A stretch of 15,046 nucleotides of DNA from an uncultured Synergistales bacterium (GTDB taxonomy: Bacteria > Synergistota > Synergistia > Synergistales > Aminobacteriaceae), in contig CALFXN010000230.1 in assembly GCA_937957815.1 (NCBI GenBank), forward strand, positions 1 to 15,046, read 5' to 3'. Positions 5,667-14,999 of the stretch are shown here, piece by piece. A program made the translations under genes and the position numbers. The number at the start of each line of letters is the position of its first letter. The first letter of the stretch is position 1. The notes beneath the pieces are model-generated. The model did no database searches. It was not told the DNA's origin and saw only the letters and a list, made by a program, of their open reading frames with translations.

Positions 5667-8144
5667 TCACCTCCTCTCAAAAACCACTCCGTCCGCTTCG
5701 TCTTCAATATTCGCGGAAGGAATCATCCCGAGCAGCAGCGCGACCGCTCCCAGAAGACCGAAGAACGCCCATGCCGCCGGCAAACCGGTCAGGCCGAGAG
5801 CCTTGCCGCCGCTGTAGATCAGCGACGCGCATCCGAGTCCGAGCGCCGTGGGGTACACGAGGGCAAACAGGGACCAGAGCCAGCTTCGCGTTTCGACGCG
5901 AACCATCAGCAGCGTCGCGACGCAGGGAGGATAGAACGCCATGAACACCATCAGCGCGAGAGCGTGCAGCGGCGTAAACCCCCGCTCCTGCTCCTTCATC
6001 CGCTCTCCGAGCGTCTTTCCCGCGTCGTCCTGCGGCTGATAGAGAACGCCGAGCGTCGCGACGCTGCTCTCCTTGGCCGCGAGGGAACTCAGGAGCGCCA
6101 CATTGACCTTCCTGTTGAAGCCGGCGAAGCGCGTCGCGGGTTCCAGGAACGCGGCGATCCGGCCGAGGACGCTTCCGTTCAGTCTCTCGGAGGACGCGTC
6201 CCGGATAAGGGACAGGCGGCCGTTCCTGAGTTTCTTTGCAGCTTTGTCGAGCTTCCGGAATTCGTCTCCCTTTCCCGCCATCATCGACGCAAGCGTCGCG
6301 TCTTCAGCCGAGAAGCGCTTCACGAGCGATTCGGCGTCGGCGCCCGCGAGGCGGGACTGGCGGAACCTGTCTGACATGTCGAGATACCGAAGGAAAGCAT
6401 CCTCGTCGCGGAGAGTCTTGGCGTACGACGTCCCCTCGATCTCGCGAAGGAATCCCGCGCGAATGTCCGCGGCCTTCCTTTCGTATCCCCGGACGCTTTC
6501 CTCCGGCAACCCCGGGTAGTTCGTCAGAAAGAAGACCGCGACGGAGACGAGCATGATGACGCTCAGGATCTTCTTGCAGAAGAGCCACGTCCGCTCGATC
6601 GACCTGGACGCGATCCCGTGGACGGTCGGCATATGGTACGGGGGCATCTCCATGACGAACGGCGAGGACGGACGCTGGCGGAGTACGGTCAGGGAGAGAA
6701 CCTTTGCGACCGCGAGCGCCGCGACGATCGTGATGCTCGAGATGAAGAGCATCATTCCACCCTCGGAACCGACGAAGTAGATGCTGATGAGCAGCGTGTA
6801 GAGTGGAATTTTCGCCATACAGTTCATCAGGGGGACGACCAGGATCGTCGCGAAGCGCGCGCGGTCGTCGGCAATCACCCGTGTCGCCATGACTCCGGGC
6901 ACGGCGCATCCGCCGATGAAAATCCCCCCCAGGATCAACGGAAGCGTCGACTGGCCGTGCAGGCCGAACCGGCGGAAGACGCGATCGAGAATGAATGCCA
7001 TCCGCGGCATGTACCCCACATCTTCGAGAAACGCGATGCATGCGAAGAGAATCAGGAAAATGGGGATATAGATGAGCACTGAATTGATCGACGTCAGAAC
7101 GTCGCCGACGAGCGAGCGGAGCATCGGCGACTGCCAGAAGCCCGCGACCGGGAGATATCCTTCGACGGACATCTGGAAACGATTGAGCCATGGGACCACA
7201 TATTCCGTCAGTTTGTAGCCCCATACGATCGACAATTCGTAGAGCGCGTAGATGATTCCGAGTAGCAGGACAGGTCCGAAGAACCGGTTGACGACGACGG
7301 AATCGATTCGGTCCGTGAGATCGCGATTCGCGCCGGGAGTGCGCACGACGCTCGCTCGCTCGATCTCTTCCGCCCTGAGATGGCGGACATATCCGATATG
7401 ACTTGCGGGGTCGTCCTTTTCTTTTTTTTCGAACTCCTTCGCGCGACGTTCGACCTCTTTCAGGAGCGCGACGCCCCTCTCTCCGATCGACGCGACCCGA
7501 GTGCACACGCTGTCGTCTTTTTCGAACAGCTTCAGCGCCATCCAGCGCCACGGCAGCGTCTGTTCGTGAAAGATCGTCCCGAGCTCGACTTCCGTCTCGA
7601 GGAGGTCCTGTTCGAGTGTTCCGTAGTCCAAGCGGAACTCCCTCGATCCCTTCGGGACCGCCTCGAGGAGCGTCTTGAGTTCCCGGCCGCCCTTCCTGCG
7701 GTTTCCGACGGTGGATGCGACGGGAACGCCGAGCTCCCGCGAAAGGACCTTCGCATCGATCGACATTCCGCGTCCCGCCGCGACGTCGGTCATGTTCAGA
7801 TCGACGATCAGCGGCGCTTCCATCTCGAGGATCTGGAAGGTCAGGCACAGACTTCTCTTGAGATTCGACGCGTCAATGACGTTGAGAACGACATCCGGGG
7901 CGTCGTTCAGGATGAAATCGCGCGTTACCATCTCTTCCGACGAATACGACGTCAGACTGTACGCGCCCGGAAGATCGACGATTTCGATCGCACCCGCGCC
8001 GGAACGAAGGAACCCCCGCTTGATGTCGACCGTAACGCCGGGATAGTTCGCGACATACTGTCTGGCCCCTGTCAGCATATTGAAGATCGTCGACTTGCCG
8101 CAGTTCGGCTGCCCCGCGAGAGCGACGACGCGATTCTCTTTCAC
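5667..8144 (-). CDS. feoB: Ferrous iron transport protein B (FeoB)
   Basis: An inner-membrane Fe(II) permease of 825 aa with an N-terminal G domain. G1 is GQPNCGKST (11-19), the G2 threonine is in VTVD, G3 is DLPG (57-60), G4 is NMTD (117-120), and a G5-like STVG is at 144-147. The helical linker domain runs to about residue 265. The permease carries the first Gate motif GCAVPGVMATR (412-422), EDVGYMPRMAF (373-383), the AAKESSVATLGVLY segment (689-702) and the second gate YPPCVATL (738-745). All core motifs look intact. It is longer than most FeoB proteins because of a charged, apparently helical insertion at about 547-655 between permease segments. The GTG start overlaps the feoA stop by 4 nt (GTGA), indicating translational coupling. 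Confidence 0.98.
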   Translation of the reverse strand: MKENRVVALAGQPNCGKSTIFNMLTGARQYVANYPGVTVDIKRGFLRSGAGAIEIVDLPGAYSLTSYSSEEMVTRDFILNDAPDVVLNVIDASNLKRSLCLTFQILEMEAPLIVDLNMTDVAAGRGMSIDAKVLSRELGVPVASTVGNRRKGGRELKTLLEAVPKGSREFRLDYGTLEQDLLETEVELGTIFHEQTLPWRWMALKLFEKDDSVCTRVASIGERGVALLKEVERRAKEFEKKEKDDPASHIGYVRHLRAEEIERASVVRTPGANRDLTDRIDSVVVNRFFGPVLLLGIIYALYELSIVWGYKLTEYVVPWLNRFQMSVEGYLPVAGFWQSPMLRSLVGDVLTSINSVLIYIPIFLILFACIAFLEDVGYMPRMAFILDRVFRRFGLHGQSTLPLILGGIFIGGCAVPGVMATRVIADDRARFATILVVPLMNCMAKIPLYTLLISIYFVGSEGGMMLFISSITIVAALAVAKVLSLTVLRQRPSSPFVMEMPPYHMPTVHGIASRSIERTWLFCKKILSVIMLVSVAVFFLTNYPGLPEESVRGYERKAADIRAGFLREIEGTSYAKTLRDEDAFLRYLDMSDRFRQSRLAGADAESLVKRFSAEDATLASMMAGKGDEFRKLDKAAKKLRNGRLSLIRDASSERLNGSVLGRIAAFLEPATRFAGFNRKVNVALLSSLAAKESSVATLGVLYQPQDDAGKTLGERMKEQERGFTPLHALALMVFMAFYPPCVATLLMVRVETRSWLWSLFALVYPTALGLGCASLIYSGGKALGLTGLPAAWAFFGLLGAVALLLGMIPSANIEDEADGVVFERR

Positions 8145-8365
8145 TGCGATTCCACCTCGATATTCCGGGCCTCGGCGTGACGCAGGCTCACATACTGCCC
8201 GTCAAGCAGAAATTCAACCGGATCGACGAGCGGAGCGTTGCGAATAACCTCGACTTCTACCCCACGATGGAACCCCATATCCATAAGCCTCCGCTGCAAC
8301 ACTCCGGCCGCGCGATTCCGGAGGACCCGGCCTCGCGAGCCGGGGTTCATCTCGTCAAGCGTCAC
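8141..8365 (-). CDS. feoA: Ferrous iron transport protein A (FeoA)
   Basis: A 74-aa cytoplasmic SH3-like partner of FeoB. The family core is clear: RRLMDMGFHRGVEVEVIRNAP and then DPVEFLLDGQYVSLRHAEA. I chose the GTG at 8365 because GAGGTGA lies about 5 nt upstream. A GTG at 8374 would overlap that ribosome-binding site and gives only three more residues. The last codons overlap the feoB start by 4 nt. The upstream small Cys-rich ORF ends inside the feoA ribosome-binding region, so FeoA translation may depend on it. Confidence 0.95.
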   Translation of the reverse strand: MTLDEMNPGSRGRVLRNRAAGVLQRRLMDMGFHRGVEVEVIRNAPLVDPVEFLLDGQYVSLRHAEARNIEVESQ

Positions 8366-8370
8366 TGCAA

Positions 8371-8523
8371 TCACCTCGAAGACAGAGTCGTTTCAGAAAA
8401 GGGGCGGGAGGAAGCGCTTCTGAGCCGGAAGGAGGTACTGCAAACCTGCAATTCTTCACACCCATGGCAGAGGCGCGTTTGTTTCGAGCACAGAGACCGG
8501 GCGCTCCCCCCCGATATCGGCAT
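8371..8523 (-). CDS. Probable 50-aa Cys-rich peptide in the feo operon
   Basis: This short ORF fills the gap between the Cys-rich membrane peptide and feoA. Its ATG overlaps the preceding stop codon (TGATG), and its own TGA lies 5 nt before the feoA start at 8365, an arrangement typical of coupled operon genes. It has four cysteines spaced C-x6-C-x2-C-x6-C (residues 12, 19, 22, 29; LCHGCEELQVC in the middle), a possible Zn, Fe or Fe-S site. The C-terminal 20 residues are Ser/Arg-rich and look disordered. I recognise no family. It is not an obvious FeoC, which is a longer winged-helix protein. It could also be a non-coding spacer that happens to be open. Confidence 0.45.
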   Translation of the reverse strand: MPISGGSARSLCSKQTRLCHGCEELQVCSTSFRLRSASSRPFSETTLSSR

Positions 8524-8711
8524 CAGTTGTCGGACTTCCCGTCTTTTGCGTTTCCGCCGCGAGAAGGCGTGCCTTTCCGGTGGACCGCGCCGCAGCATCC
8601 GCCGCAGGCACTGCAGCTTCCGCACCATTCTCCCCTGAAGACACCGAGAATCTGTCGGTACACAACCCACGAAGCAATCCCGAGAACCGCCAGGACAAAG
8701 ATCCATTGCAT
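8523..8711 (-). CDS. FeoB-associated Cys-rich membrane protein
   Basis: A 62-aa single-pass membrane peptide of the type often found beside feoB. Residues about 3-24 form one transmembrane helix (WIFVLAVLGIASWVVY). Then follows a cysteine cluster at 30, 33, 36, 39 and 40 (WCGSCSACGGCC) and a hydrophilic, basic and Ser/Asp-containing tail. The ATG at 8711 follows GAGGAGGG by about 9-10 nt. In many genomes this gene follows feoB; here it is the first gene of the operon. The Cys cluster may hold iron or a cluster near the permease; the role is not established for the family. Its stop codon overlaps the start of the next small ORF. Confidence 0.85.
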   Translation of the reverse strand: MQWIFVLAVLGIASWVVYRQILGVFRGEWCGSCSACGGCCGAVHRKGTPSRGGNAKDGKSDN

Positions 8712-8771
8712 CGCGAAATCACCCTCCTCTACTGCGCAAGACATTGTTTTATTACTCAAACTCGCTCGGGG

Positions 8772-8872
8772 CGAAAAAGAAAAGGGGCATCCCCCTTTCC
8801 ATGAAAACGCACGATTTCTTTCTCTCAATCGTCCGAGCCGCTCGAATGTTTTATGAATCAAACTTACGTCAC
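8772..8872 (-). ncRNA. Structured leader or small RNA upstream of the feo operon
   Basis: From the predicted start point near 8872, about 100 nt are transcribed before a terminator-like hairpin. Within it are a small hairpin (CGAG-CCG-CTCG, 8834-8844), a 6-bp stem with a 10-nt loop (ACGATT / AATCGT, 8811-8832) and the terminator hairpin. No ORF is evident. The unit sits between a strong promoter and the first gene at 8711, so it is either a cis-acting attenuator leader of the feo operon or a free-standing small RNA. I see no match to a riboswitch consensus I know. Confidence 0.45.
8774..8798 (-). terminator. Intrinsic-terminator-like hairpin in the feo leader
   Basis: On the minus strand, AAAGGGG pairs with CCCCTTT around a 4-nt loop and is followed by TCTTTTT. 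It lies downstream of the feo promoter and 63 nt before the first gene, so it would stop transcription unless bypassed. It could also end transcripts from the decayed receptor gene upstream, but the promoter between them makes a leader role at least as likely. Confidence 0.6.
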
Positions 8873-8878
8873 GGTGTG

Positions 8879-8906
8879 AGTATACCTCTTTTCCGTTGCC
8901 TGTCAA
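8879..8906 (-). promoter_or_regulatory. Predicted promoter of the feo operon
   Basis: A perfect -35 TTGACA (8906-8901) lies 16 bp from a near-perfect -10 TATACT (8884-8879). The predicted start is near 8872, about 160 nt before the first gene. The promoter is embedded in the inverted repeat at 8880-8924, suggesting repression. Confidence 0.7.
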
Positions 8907-8924
8907 TACGAAAAAGAGGTATAC
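8880..8924. promoter_or_regulatory. 13-bp inverted repeat, candidate operator of the feo operon
   Basis: GTATACCTCTTTT (8880-8892) and its exact reverse complement (8912-8924) are separated by 19 bp. One arm overlaps the -10 and spacer, the other lies just upstream of the -35, and the centre falls on the -35. The arm sequence does not resemble a Fur box or the DtxR consensus. Because the repeat lies upstream of the predicted start point, it should act as DNA, probably as a repressor site. Confidence 0.6.
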
Positions 8925-8935
8925 AGGAATCTTTT

Positions 8936-10574
8936 CTAGGTGGGCATGAGGCGGTCCGATTCTCCGGCGGTCGTCCGGAAACGGGCGAGAACCTCGAGGA
9001 GTCCGCGCGCGTCGCGCTGCATCGCGCGAGATTCGTCGTCGGTCGTCCGGGACGCGACGGTCGCTTCCGATGCGGCGCCCCGTATCGTTTCGACGGAGTG
9101 AACCTCCTCTTCGAGCGCCCTCGTGACGCTGTCGAGGCCCTCGGTCGCCTGCTCGCTCGCCGCAGCCTGTTCTTCGGCCGACGCGGCGATGTTGTGGATC
9201 TCGTCGCTGATCCGGGTGATCTCCTGCAACGCGGCATCGAGCTGCCTGCCGGCATCTCCGGCCTTCCGTATCGTCCCGTCGACGATCGCATCCACTTCGT
9301 GCATCGAGGCGAGTGCCGTGTTCGCGCTGTTCTTGAGTTCCCCCACGATCCTGTCGACCTGTCCCGCGGCGCGGTCCGATTCCTCCGCGAGCTTGCGAAC
9401 CTCGTCCGCCACGATCTTGTGGACTCCGGCACCGCTCTGCTGCAGGGCGGCCGCATTATTCGCCGCAAGATCCGCGAGCCGTCCGACCTGCCGCTCGATC
9501 CGCTCCATCGCGGCCGTCGTCCTGCCGGAGAGTTCCGAAAGACCCCTCGCCTTTTCTTCGGTCTCAACCGCGCTCGCCCGCGCGCTTTCGATCGTGGAAC
9601 GCTGCGTCTCGACCATCTTCGCGAGTGCGGCGGCGAGGATCTCGATCTCATCCCCGCTCCCCGTCGAAATGCCACCTCCCGAAACGGAAAGGTCGCCGTC
9701 TTCGACATGCCGGATCACTTCGACCAGGAGTTTCAGCGGCCGGGAGATCTTTCGCGCGAACAGGAACGTTACGACGAGAAAGAATCCGACCGAAATTCCC
9801 ATGACGATCGAAAGAAAGATCACGAAGGTCTTCGTCGCGTCGAAGACGCCGACGAGACTCTTTCCCGCGAAACAGGCGCCGATGACTTCGCCGGACGGAG
9901 AAAGCATCGGCCTGTAGGATGTCAGGAACGGGACGCCGAGGATACCTGTCCGTCCCCTGAATTCTTCCTTTCGCTTCAGGACCGCGTCCGCGACAGGCGC
10001 TGCGAGTCTGGTCCCCGTCGCGCGTTTTCCGTCCGCGACGATCGTCGTTGAATAGCGCACGTCGCCTCCGAAAAGGGTGACATCCGTCCCGAACAGGCGT
10101 TTCACTCCATCGACGAGTTCGTTTTTCGACAGGTCGTACCCCGCAACGATCGTGCCGAGGATTTTTCCGTCCGAATCCCGTATCGGAACGGCCGCGCAGG
10201 CCATCAGCAAAATGACCGCCCGGGCTCGATCGCGGAAACCGTCTTTCCTGCGACAGCTTCCGAAACGGTGTACAGGTTCGCGACGGAATCTCCCCGTTTG
10301 TCGCTGTAGGAGCGTTTCACGACGACACCGGCCGCGTCGGTCACGGTAAGGAAATCGACCTTTCGTCCGGCTCCGTTGTCGCGCCCCGCAATCGCCGCGA
10401 GCTCCCTTCCGATCGCCTCCGGATCGCCCGAACGGACGACTTCCCGCAGGGCCGGCGTGTTCGCGAGAAGCGACGAATCGAAAGCGCAGCGGGGCAGATC
10501 ACCGACAGGAGAATCATGACTGCCATCATGAGAATCAACTTGACCGCTATGGGTCGCCTGACTCGTGCCGCCAT
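8936..10574 (-). pseudogene. Methyl-accepting chemotaxis protein, disrupted
   Basis: The ATG at 10574 follows a GGGAGGGTGAGAGGG region and opens a receptor with a first transmembrane helix (about 10550-10480). After SIRRFS (near 10464) the frame breaks. The Cache-type sensor continues in another frame (LLANTPALREVVRSGD, VDFLTVTDAAGVVV, GDSVANLYTVSEA) to about 10220, where a second shift returns to a third frame (MACAAVPIRDSDGKILG). That frame stays open to 8936: rest of the sensor, a second membrane helix (about 9830-9760), HAMP (KISRPLKLLVEVI) and signalling helices. In the signalling domain, NNAAALQQSGAGVHK runs straight into IVADEVRKLAEES, so the conserved hairpin tip (QTNLLALNAAIEAARAGE in the family) is absent. 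About 35 residues between helix and sensor also seem to be missing. Several independent lesions argue for a decaying gene rather than one sequencing error. Confidence 0.8.
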
Positions 10575-10610
10575 CCCTCTCACCCTCCCGGCAGATCGTC
10601 TCCGGGGACC

Positions 10611-10616
10611 ATTATA
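10611..10616 (-). promoter_or_regulatory. Possible -10 element of the receptor pseudogene
   Basis: A perfect TATAAT lies 36 nt upstream of the ATG at 10574. The sequence 16-18 bp upstream has no good -35; TTGCAA is about 23 bp away. The surrounding 10617-10680 stretch is unusually AT-rich for this contig, as expected of a promoter region. Confidence 0.4.
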
Positions 10617-10705
10617 GGATTGCATTCATAAAGTGCCTATTGCAAATTAGTATGTAAATAAAACTGTTCTTTCTTTTTATCCTCCCGGCTGAATCTGAAA
10701 GACGC

Positions 10706-10739
10706 AAAAGCGGAGCCTCCCCGATTCGGAAGGCCCCGC
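10706..10739 (-). terminator. Intrinsic terminator of the YkvI-family gene
   Basis: On the minus strand a 12-bp GC-rich stem with two G-U pairs (GCGGGGCCTTCC with GGGAGGCTCCGC) and a short loop is followed directly by TTTTG. It lies 22 nt past the stop codon of the transporter gene. Confidence 0.85.
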
Positions 10740-10761
10740 CCCCGGTTCGATCGCCGGTGTC

Positions 10762-11901
10762 TCAGGCGGCCGTATGTCGTCTGATCTTCCAGATACCGAT
10801 CGTGAACAGCGCGACTCCCTGAAGGATGAAGAAGAACCAGCTGATCGTTCCGTAGCCCTTCGCGATCAGGCCGATGAGCCCGAAGTTGGAGATCCCGAGT
10901 CCCATGATCGCGAGCCCCGCGCCGACGAGCCCCCGGGTCATGTTGCTGATGCCGTAGCCGCGCTTCGCGGTCACTGCCGAGTTGATCCGTTCGTTGATCG
11001 AGTGGAAGAATCCGACTCCGGTCTCGATCATCGTTCCGAAGAGCACAACGAGCCAGACGGGCAGCAGGAATCTGCCGCCGAGCTTCGCGATGATGCCGTT
11101 CGCAGGGATTTCCATGCTCAGGACATCGGGATAGAAGCCGACGGTGACGATGTAGAAGAGAATCGCAGGAGCGATGCATATCAGGGCGGCCACGATTCCG
11201 GAGATGATCGCCTCCCGCCGCGTCTCGAGGTAATTCAGCGAGAAGAGCACCGTCGATACGACTGCGACGTTGTAGAAGGCGTACTGGAAGCCTCCCATGG
11301 CCCATCCGGCCTTGACGGTTCCGGCCGAGAAGTTCGCGGAAATCGCGCCGCCGAACTGCGTGATGCCGAGATAGAGAAAGTAGATGTAGACGGCGTACAG
11401 AACGTATGACCACCAGGAAAGGGCGACCTCGATCATCTTGCTGCCGCTGTACGTGAGCCAGGCGACGAAGACGAGGAATATTCCGGAGCCCACGATCGGC
11501 GGAATGCCGAGCGTGTCCCGAAGAATGCTGCCCGATGCCGCGCCGACGACCCCCATGATGAGAAAGAGAAGAACGATGAAGCAGATTTCGTAGACGACCC
11601 ACCCCTTGCCGATGAGCTTCTCGAAGAACGTCCGATAGTCATAGGCCTTGAACACCCGGGCGAACTCGAAGCTGAGCGCAAAGAGCGCCGCCCAGAGAAC
11701 GGTCGTGAGCCCCATGCCCATGAGACCGCCCGTCGGTCCGTACTGAACGAAATACTCCACAAGCTCCCGGCCCGTTCCGTAACCGCCCGCGATCAGAACC
11801 GACTGGGCGATGAAGCCGGGAAGAAGATATTTTTTGTACCAGTCGCAGTCCATAAAGAATGTCAGGATACTCGATCCTTTTTCACGCTTTTCTTCAGCCA
11901 T
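10762..11901 (-). CDS. YkvI-family membrane transporter
   Basis: A 379-aa polytopic inner-membrane protein of the YkvI family, related to APC-superfamily amino-acid transporters. The substrate is not known. A short charged N-terminus (MAEEKREKG) is followed by WYKKYLLPGFIAQSVLIAGGYGTGRELVEYF, in which the glycine-rich break in the first membrane helix is typical of APC-type substrate sites. About ten hydrophobic segments follow, to near residue 370, ending in a short basic tail (KIRRHTAA). SNMTRGLVGAGLAIMGLG and GFFHSINERINSAV are other recognisable family stretches. The ATG at 11901 has GGAGGG 7 nt upstream. The gene is alone between two terminators (12005-12041 and 10706-10739), so it is a single-gene unit. 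Confidence 0.88.
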   Translation of the reverse strand: MAEEKREKGSSILTFFMDCDWYKKYLLPGFIAQSVLIAGGYGTGRELVEYFVQYGPTGGLMGMGLTTVLWAALFALSFEFARVFKAYDYRTFFEKLIGKGWVVYEICFIVLLFLIMGVVGAASGSILRDTLGIPPIVGSGIFLVFVAWLTYSGSKMIEVALSWWSYVLYAVYIYFLYLGITQFGGAISANFSAGTVKAGWAMGGFQYAFYNVAVVSTVLFSLNYLETRREAIISGIVAALICIAPAILFYIVTVGFYPDVLSMEIPANGIIAKLGGRFLLPVWLVVLFGTMIETGVGFFHSINERINSAVTAKRGYGISNMTRGLVGAGLAIMGLGISNFGLIGLIAKGYGTISWFFFILQGVALFTIGIWKIRRHTAA

Positions 11902-12004
11902 GATTCAACCCTCCGTCTCTCTCCCGAAATATGGGCTCCGGTCCGCTATTTCCCTCTTTGGCGCGCGTTTTTCTTCCGGCTGAATATCGACGCCCCCTTC
12001 GATA

Positions 12005-12041
12005 CAAAAGAGCCCCGCCGATGACTCCCGGCGGGGCTCTT
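12005..12041 (-). terminator. Strong intrinsic terminator between the mutase/MeaB region and ykvI
   Basis: A perfect 13-bp stem (AAGAGCCCCGCCG / CGGCGGGGCTCTT, 8-nt loop, 12008-12020 with 12029-12041) is followed on the minus strand by TTTTGTATC. The plus strand has no U-run. It lies 20 nt after the stop of the 31-codon ORF. Confidence 0.9.
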
Positions 12042-12061
12042 CCTTCGCATCCATACGACTC

Positions 12062-12157
12062 TCAGTCGTCGGATTCGGAAGAGGATCCGCCGCGAAAGCC
12101 GAAATAGACGAACCAAAGTCCTGTGTCGGAAAGCGAAACCACACTCGATCGCTTCAC
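12062..12157 (-). CDS. Possible 31-aa small protein
   Basis: A GTG-started ORF of 31 codons whose start follows a purine-rich GGAAGGGGGCGGGG stretch by a few nt. The product has a basic N-terminus (MKRSS), a short aromatic, hydrophobic stretch (TGLWFVYFGF) and an acidic Ser-rich tail (GGSSSESDD). I recognise no family. Support comes from context: a near-consensus promoter lies upstream at 12212-12240 and a terminator starts 20 nt downstream. The other two frames run through the terminator and are less plausible. The transcript might instead be a non-coding RNA of about 200 nt. Confidence 0.35.
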   Translation of the reverse strand: MKRSSVVSLSDTGLWFVYFGFRGGSSSESDD

Positions 12158-12211
12158 GAATCCCCGCCCCCTTCCTGACAAAAAAGAGTTTCAAACCGCG
12201 AATTGCCGGAT

Positions 12212-12240
12212 ATCGTAGGTCCTCCGGTTTCCATTGTCAA
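12212..12240 (-). promoter_or_regulatory. Predicted promoter of the small unit downstream of meaB
   Basis: A perfect -35 TTGACA (12240-12235) is followed after 17 bp by TACGAT (12217-12212). It begins 49 bp past the meaB stop codon and would start a transcript near 12205 that ends at the terminator at 12005-12041. Confidence 0.6.
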
Positions 12241-12289
12241 GCACAACAATACCGTAGTATCTGTTCTGCATGATAAAGCACGGATACGG

Positions 12290-13416
12290 TCAGAATTCTT
12301 TCAGCGACATCGCTTCGTCGACCGTATCGATCAGTATCTTCGCCGCCTGCGTCGGAGAAATGTCTTCCGCCATGACGCGTCGTTCGATCTCTTTCCGTCG
12401 GGCGACAACCATCGGATTCCGAGCCATCCGGTTCCGGATATGCTCGTCGACCATGCCGTCGACCCACGCGAGGGCCTGAAGCCGTCGCCGCTTCTCGAAA
12501 ACCCCTGACATCTTCATGCGATCCCGGAACTCGAGAACGACCCTCCAGATGTTCTCTATTCCTTCGCCGGTGACGGACGAACATGCGTACGCGTGCGTCG
12601 CCCATCCGTCGGTCGCCGGCCGCAGGTAGTGCAGGATCTGGTTGTAGTCGGCGCGGGCGACCATCGCCCTTTCCCTGTTATCCCCGTCCGCTTTGTTGAC
12701 GAGGATCGCGTCGGCAAGTTCGATGACCCCCTTCTTGATTCCCTGAAGATCGTCACCCGCCCCCGTCAGAACGATCACGAGAAAGAAATCGACCATCGAA
12801 CGGACGGTCGTCTCCCCCTGCCCGACACCGACCGTTTCCACGAGGACGACGTCGTACCCCGCGGCTTCGCAGAGGAGCAGCGTCTCCCGGCTCTTCCGCG
12901 TGACGCCGCCGAGCGTTCCCCCGGAAGGGGACGGACGGATAAAAGCGTTCGCCTCCCGCGCGAGCTTTTCCATGCGCGTCTTGTCGCCGAGGATGCTTCC
13001 GCGCGACACGCTGCTGCTCGGATCCACCGCGAGGACGGCGACCCGATGTCCCCGCCCGCACAGAAGACATCCGAGCGCCTCGATGAACGTGCTCTTCCCC
13101 GCGCCGGGAACGCCCGTGATTCCGACGCGAAGCGCCCTTCCCGAATGCGGGAGGATCCTTCCGACGATCTCCTGCCCCGTCCCGAAATGCTTCGGCGCGT
13201 TGCTTTCGATCATCGTGATCGCGCGCGAGAGGATCATCCGGTCACCGCGCAGGACCCCATCGACATAGTCGTCGACGGAGAGCGCTTTCGGTCCTGACGC
13301 CGAAACGCGTCCCGGTCCGGCTCCGTCTTTCGCGTCGCTCACGCCGGTCATCACGCGGCAGGCGAACCGGGAGTCGGCATCTTCCGGCGTCCACTCGGGT
13401 CTGTACGTTTCCGCCA

Positions 13417-13417
<1 letters not shown>
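12290..13417 (-). CDS. meaB: Methylmalonyl-CoA mutase-associated GTPase MeaB
   Basis: A cytoplasmic G3E-type GTPase of 375 aa that protects and reloads the B12-dependent mutase encoded just upstream. Visible motifs are the P-loop GVPGAGKST (102-110), VDPSS (131-135), VETVGVGQGE (193-202) and NKAD (241-244). The C-terminal 60 residues form the dimerisation arm typical of the family. The ATG at 13417 shares one base with the mutase stop (TGATG). This start gives a roughly 44-residue N-terminal extension before the family-typical SVDDYVDGVLRGDR; the extension (YRPEWTPEDADSRFACRVM) looks like real protein rather than read-through. No terminator directly follows; the next strong one is at 12005-12041. 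Confidence 0.96.

Positions 13418-14999
<1,582 letters not shown>

Noticed and set aside
8744..10051. 435-codon plus-strand frame
   Set aside because: Antisense to the receptor pseudogene, with low-complexity Arg/Asp composition.
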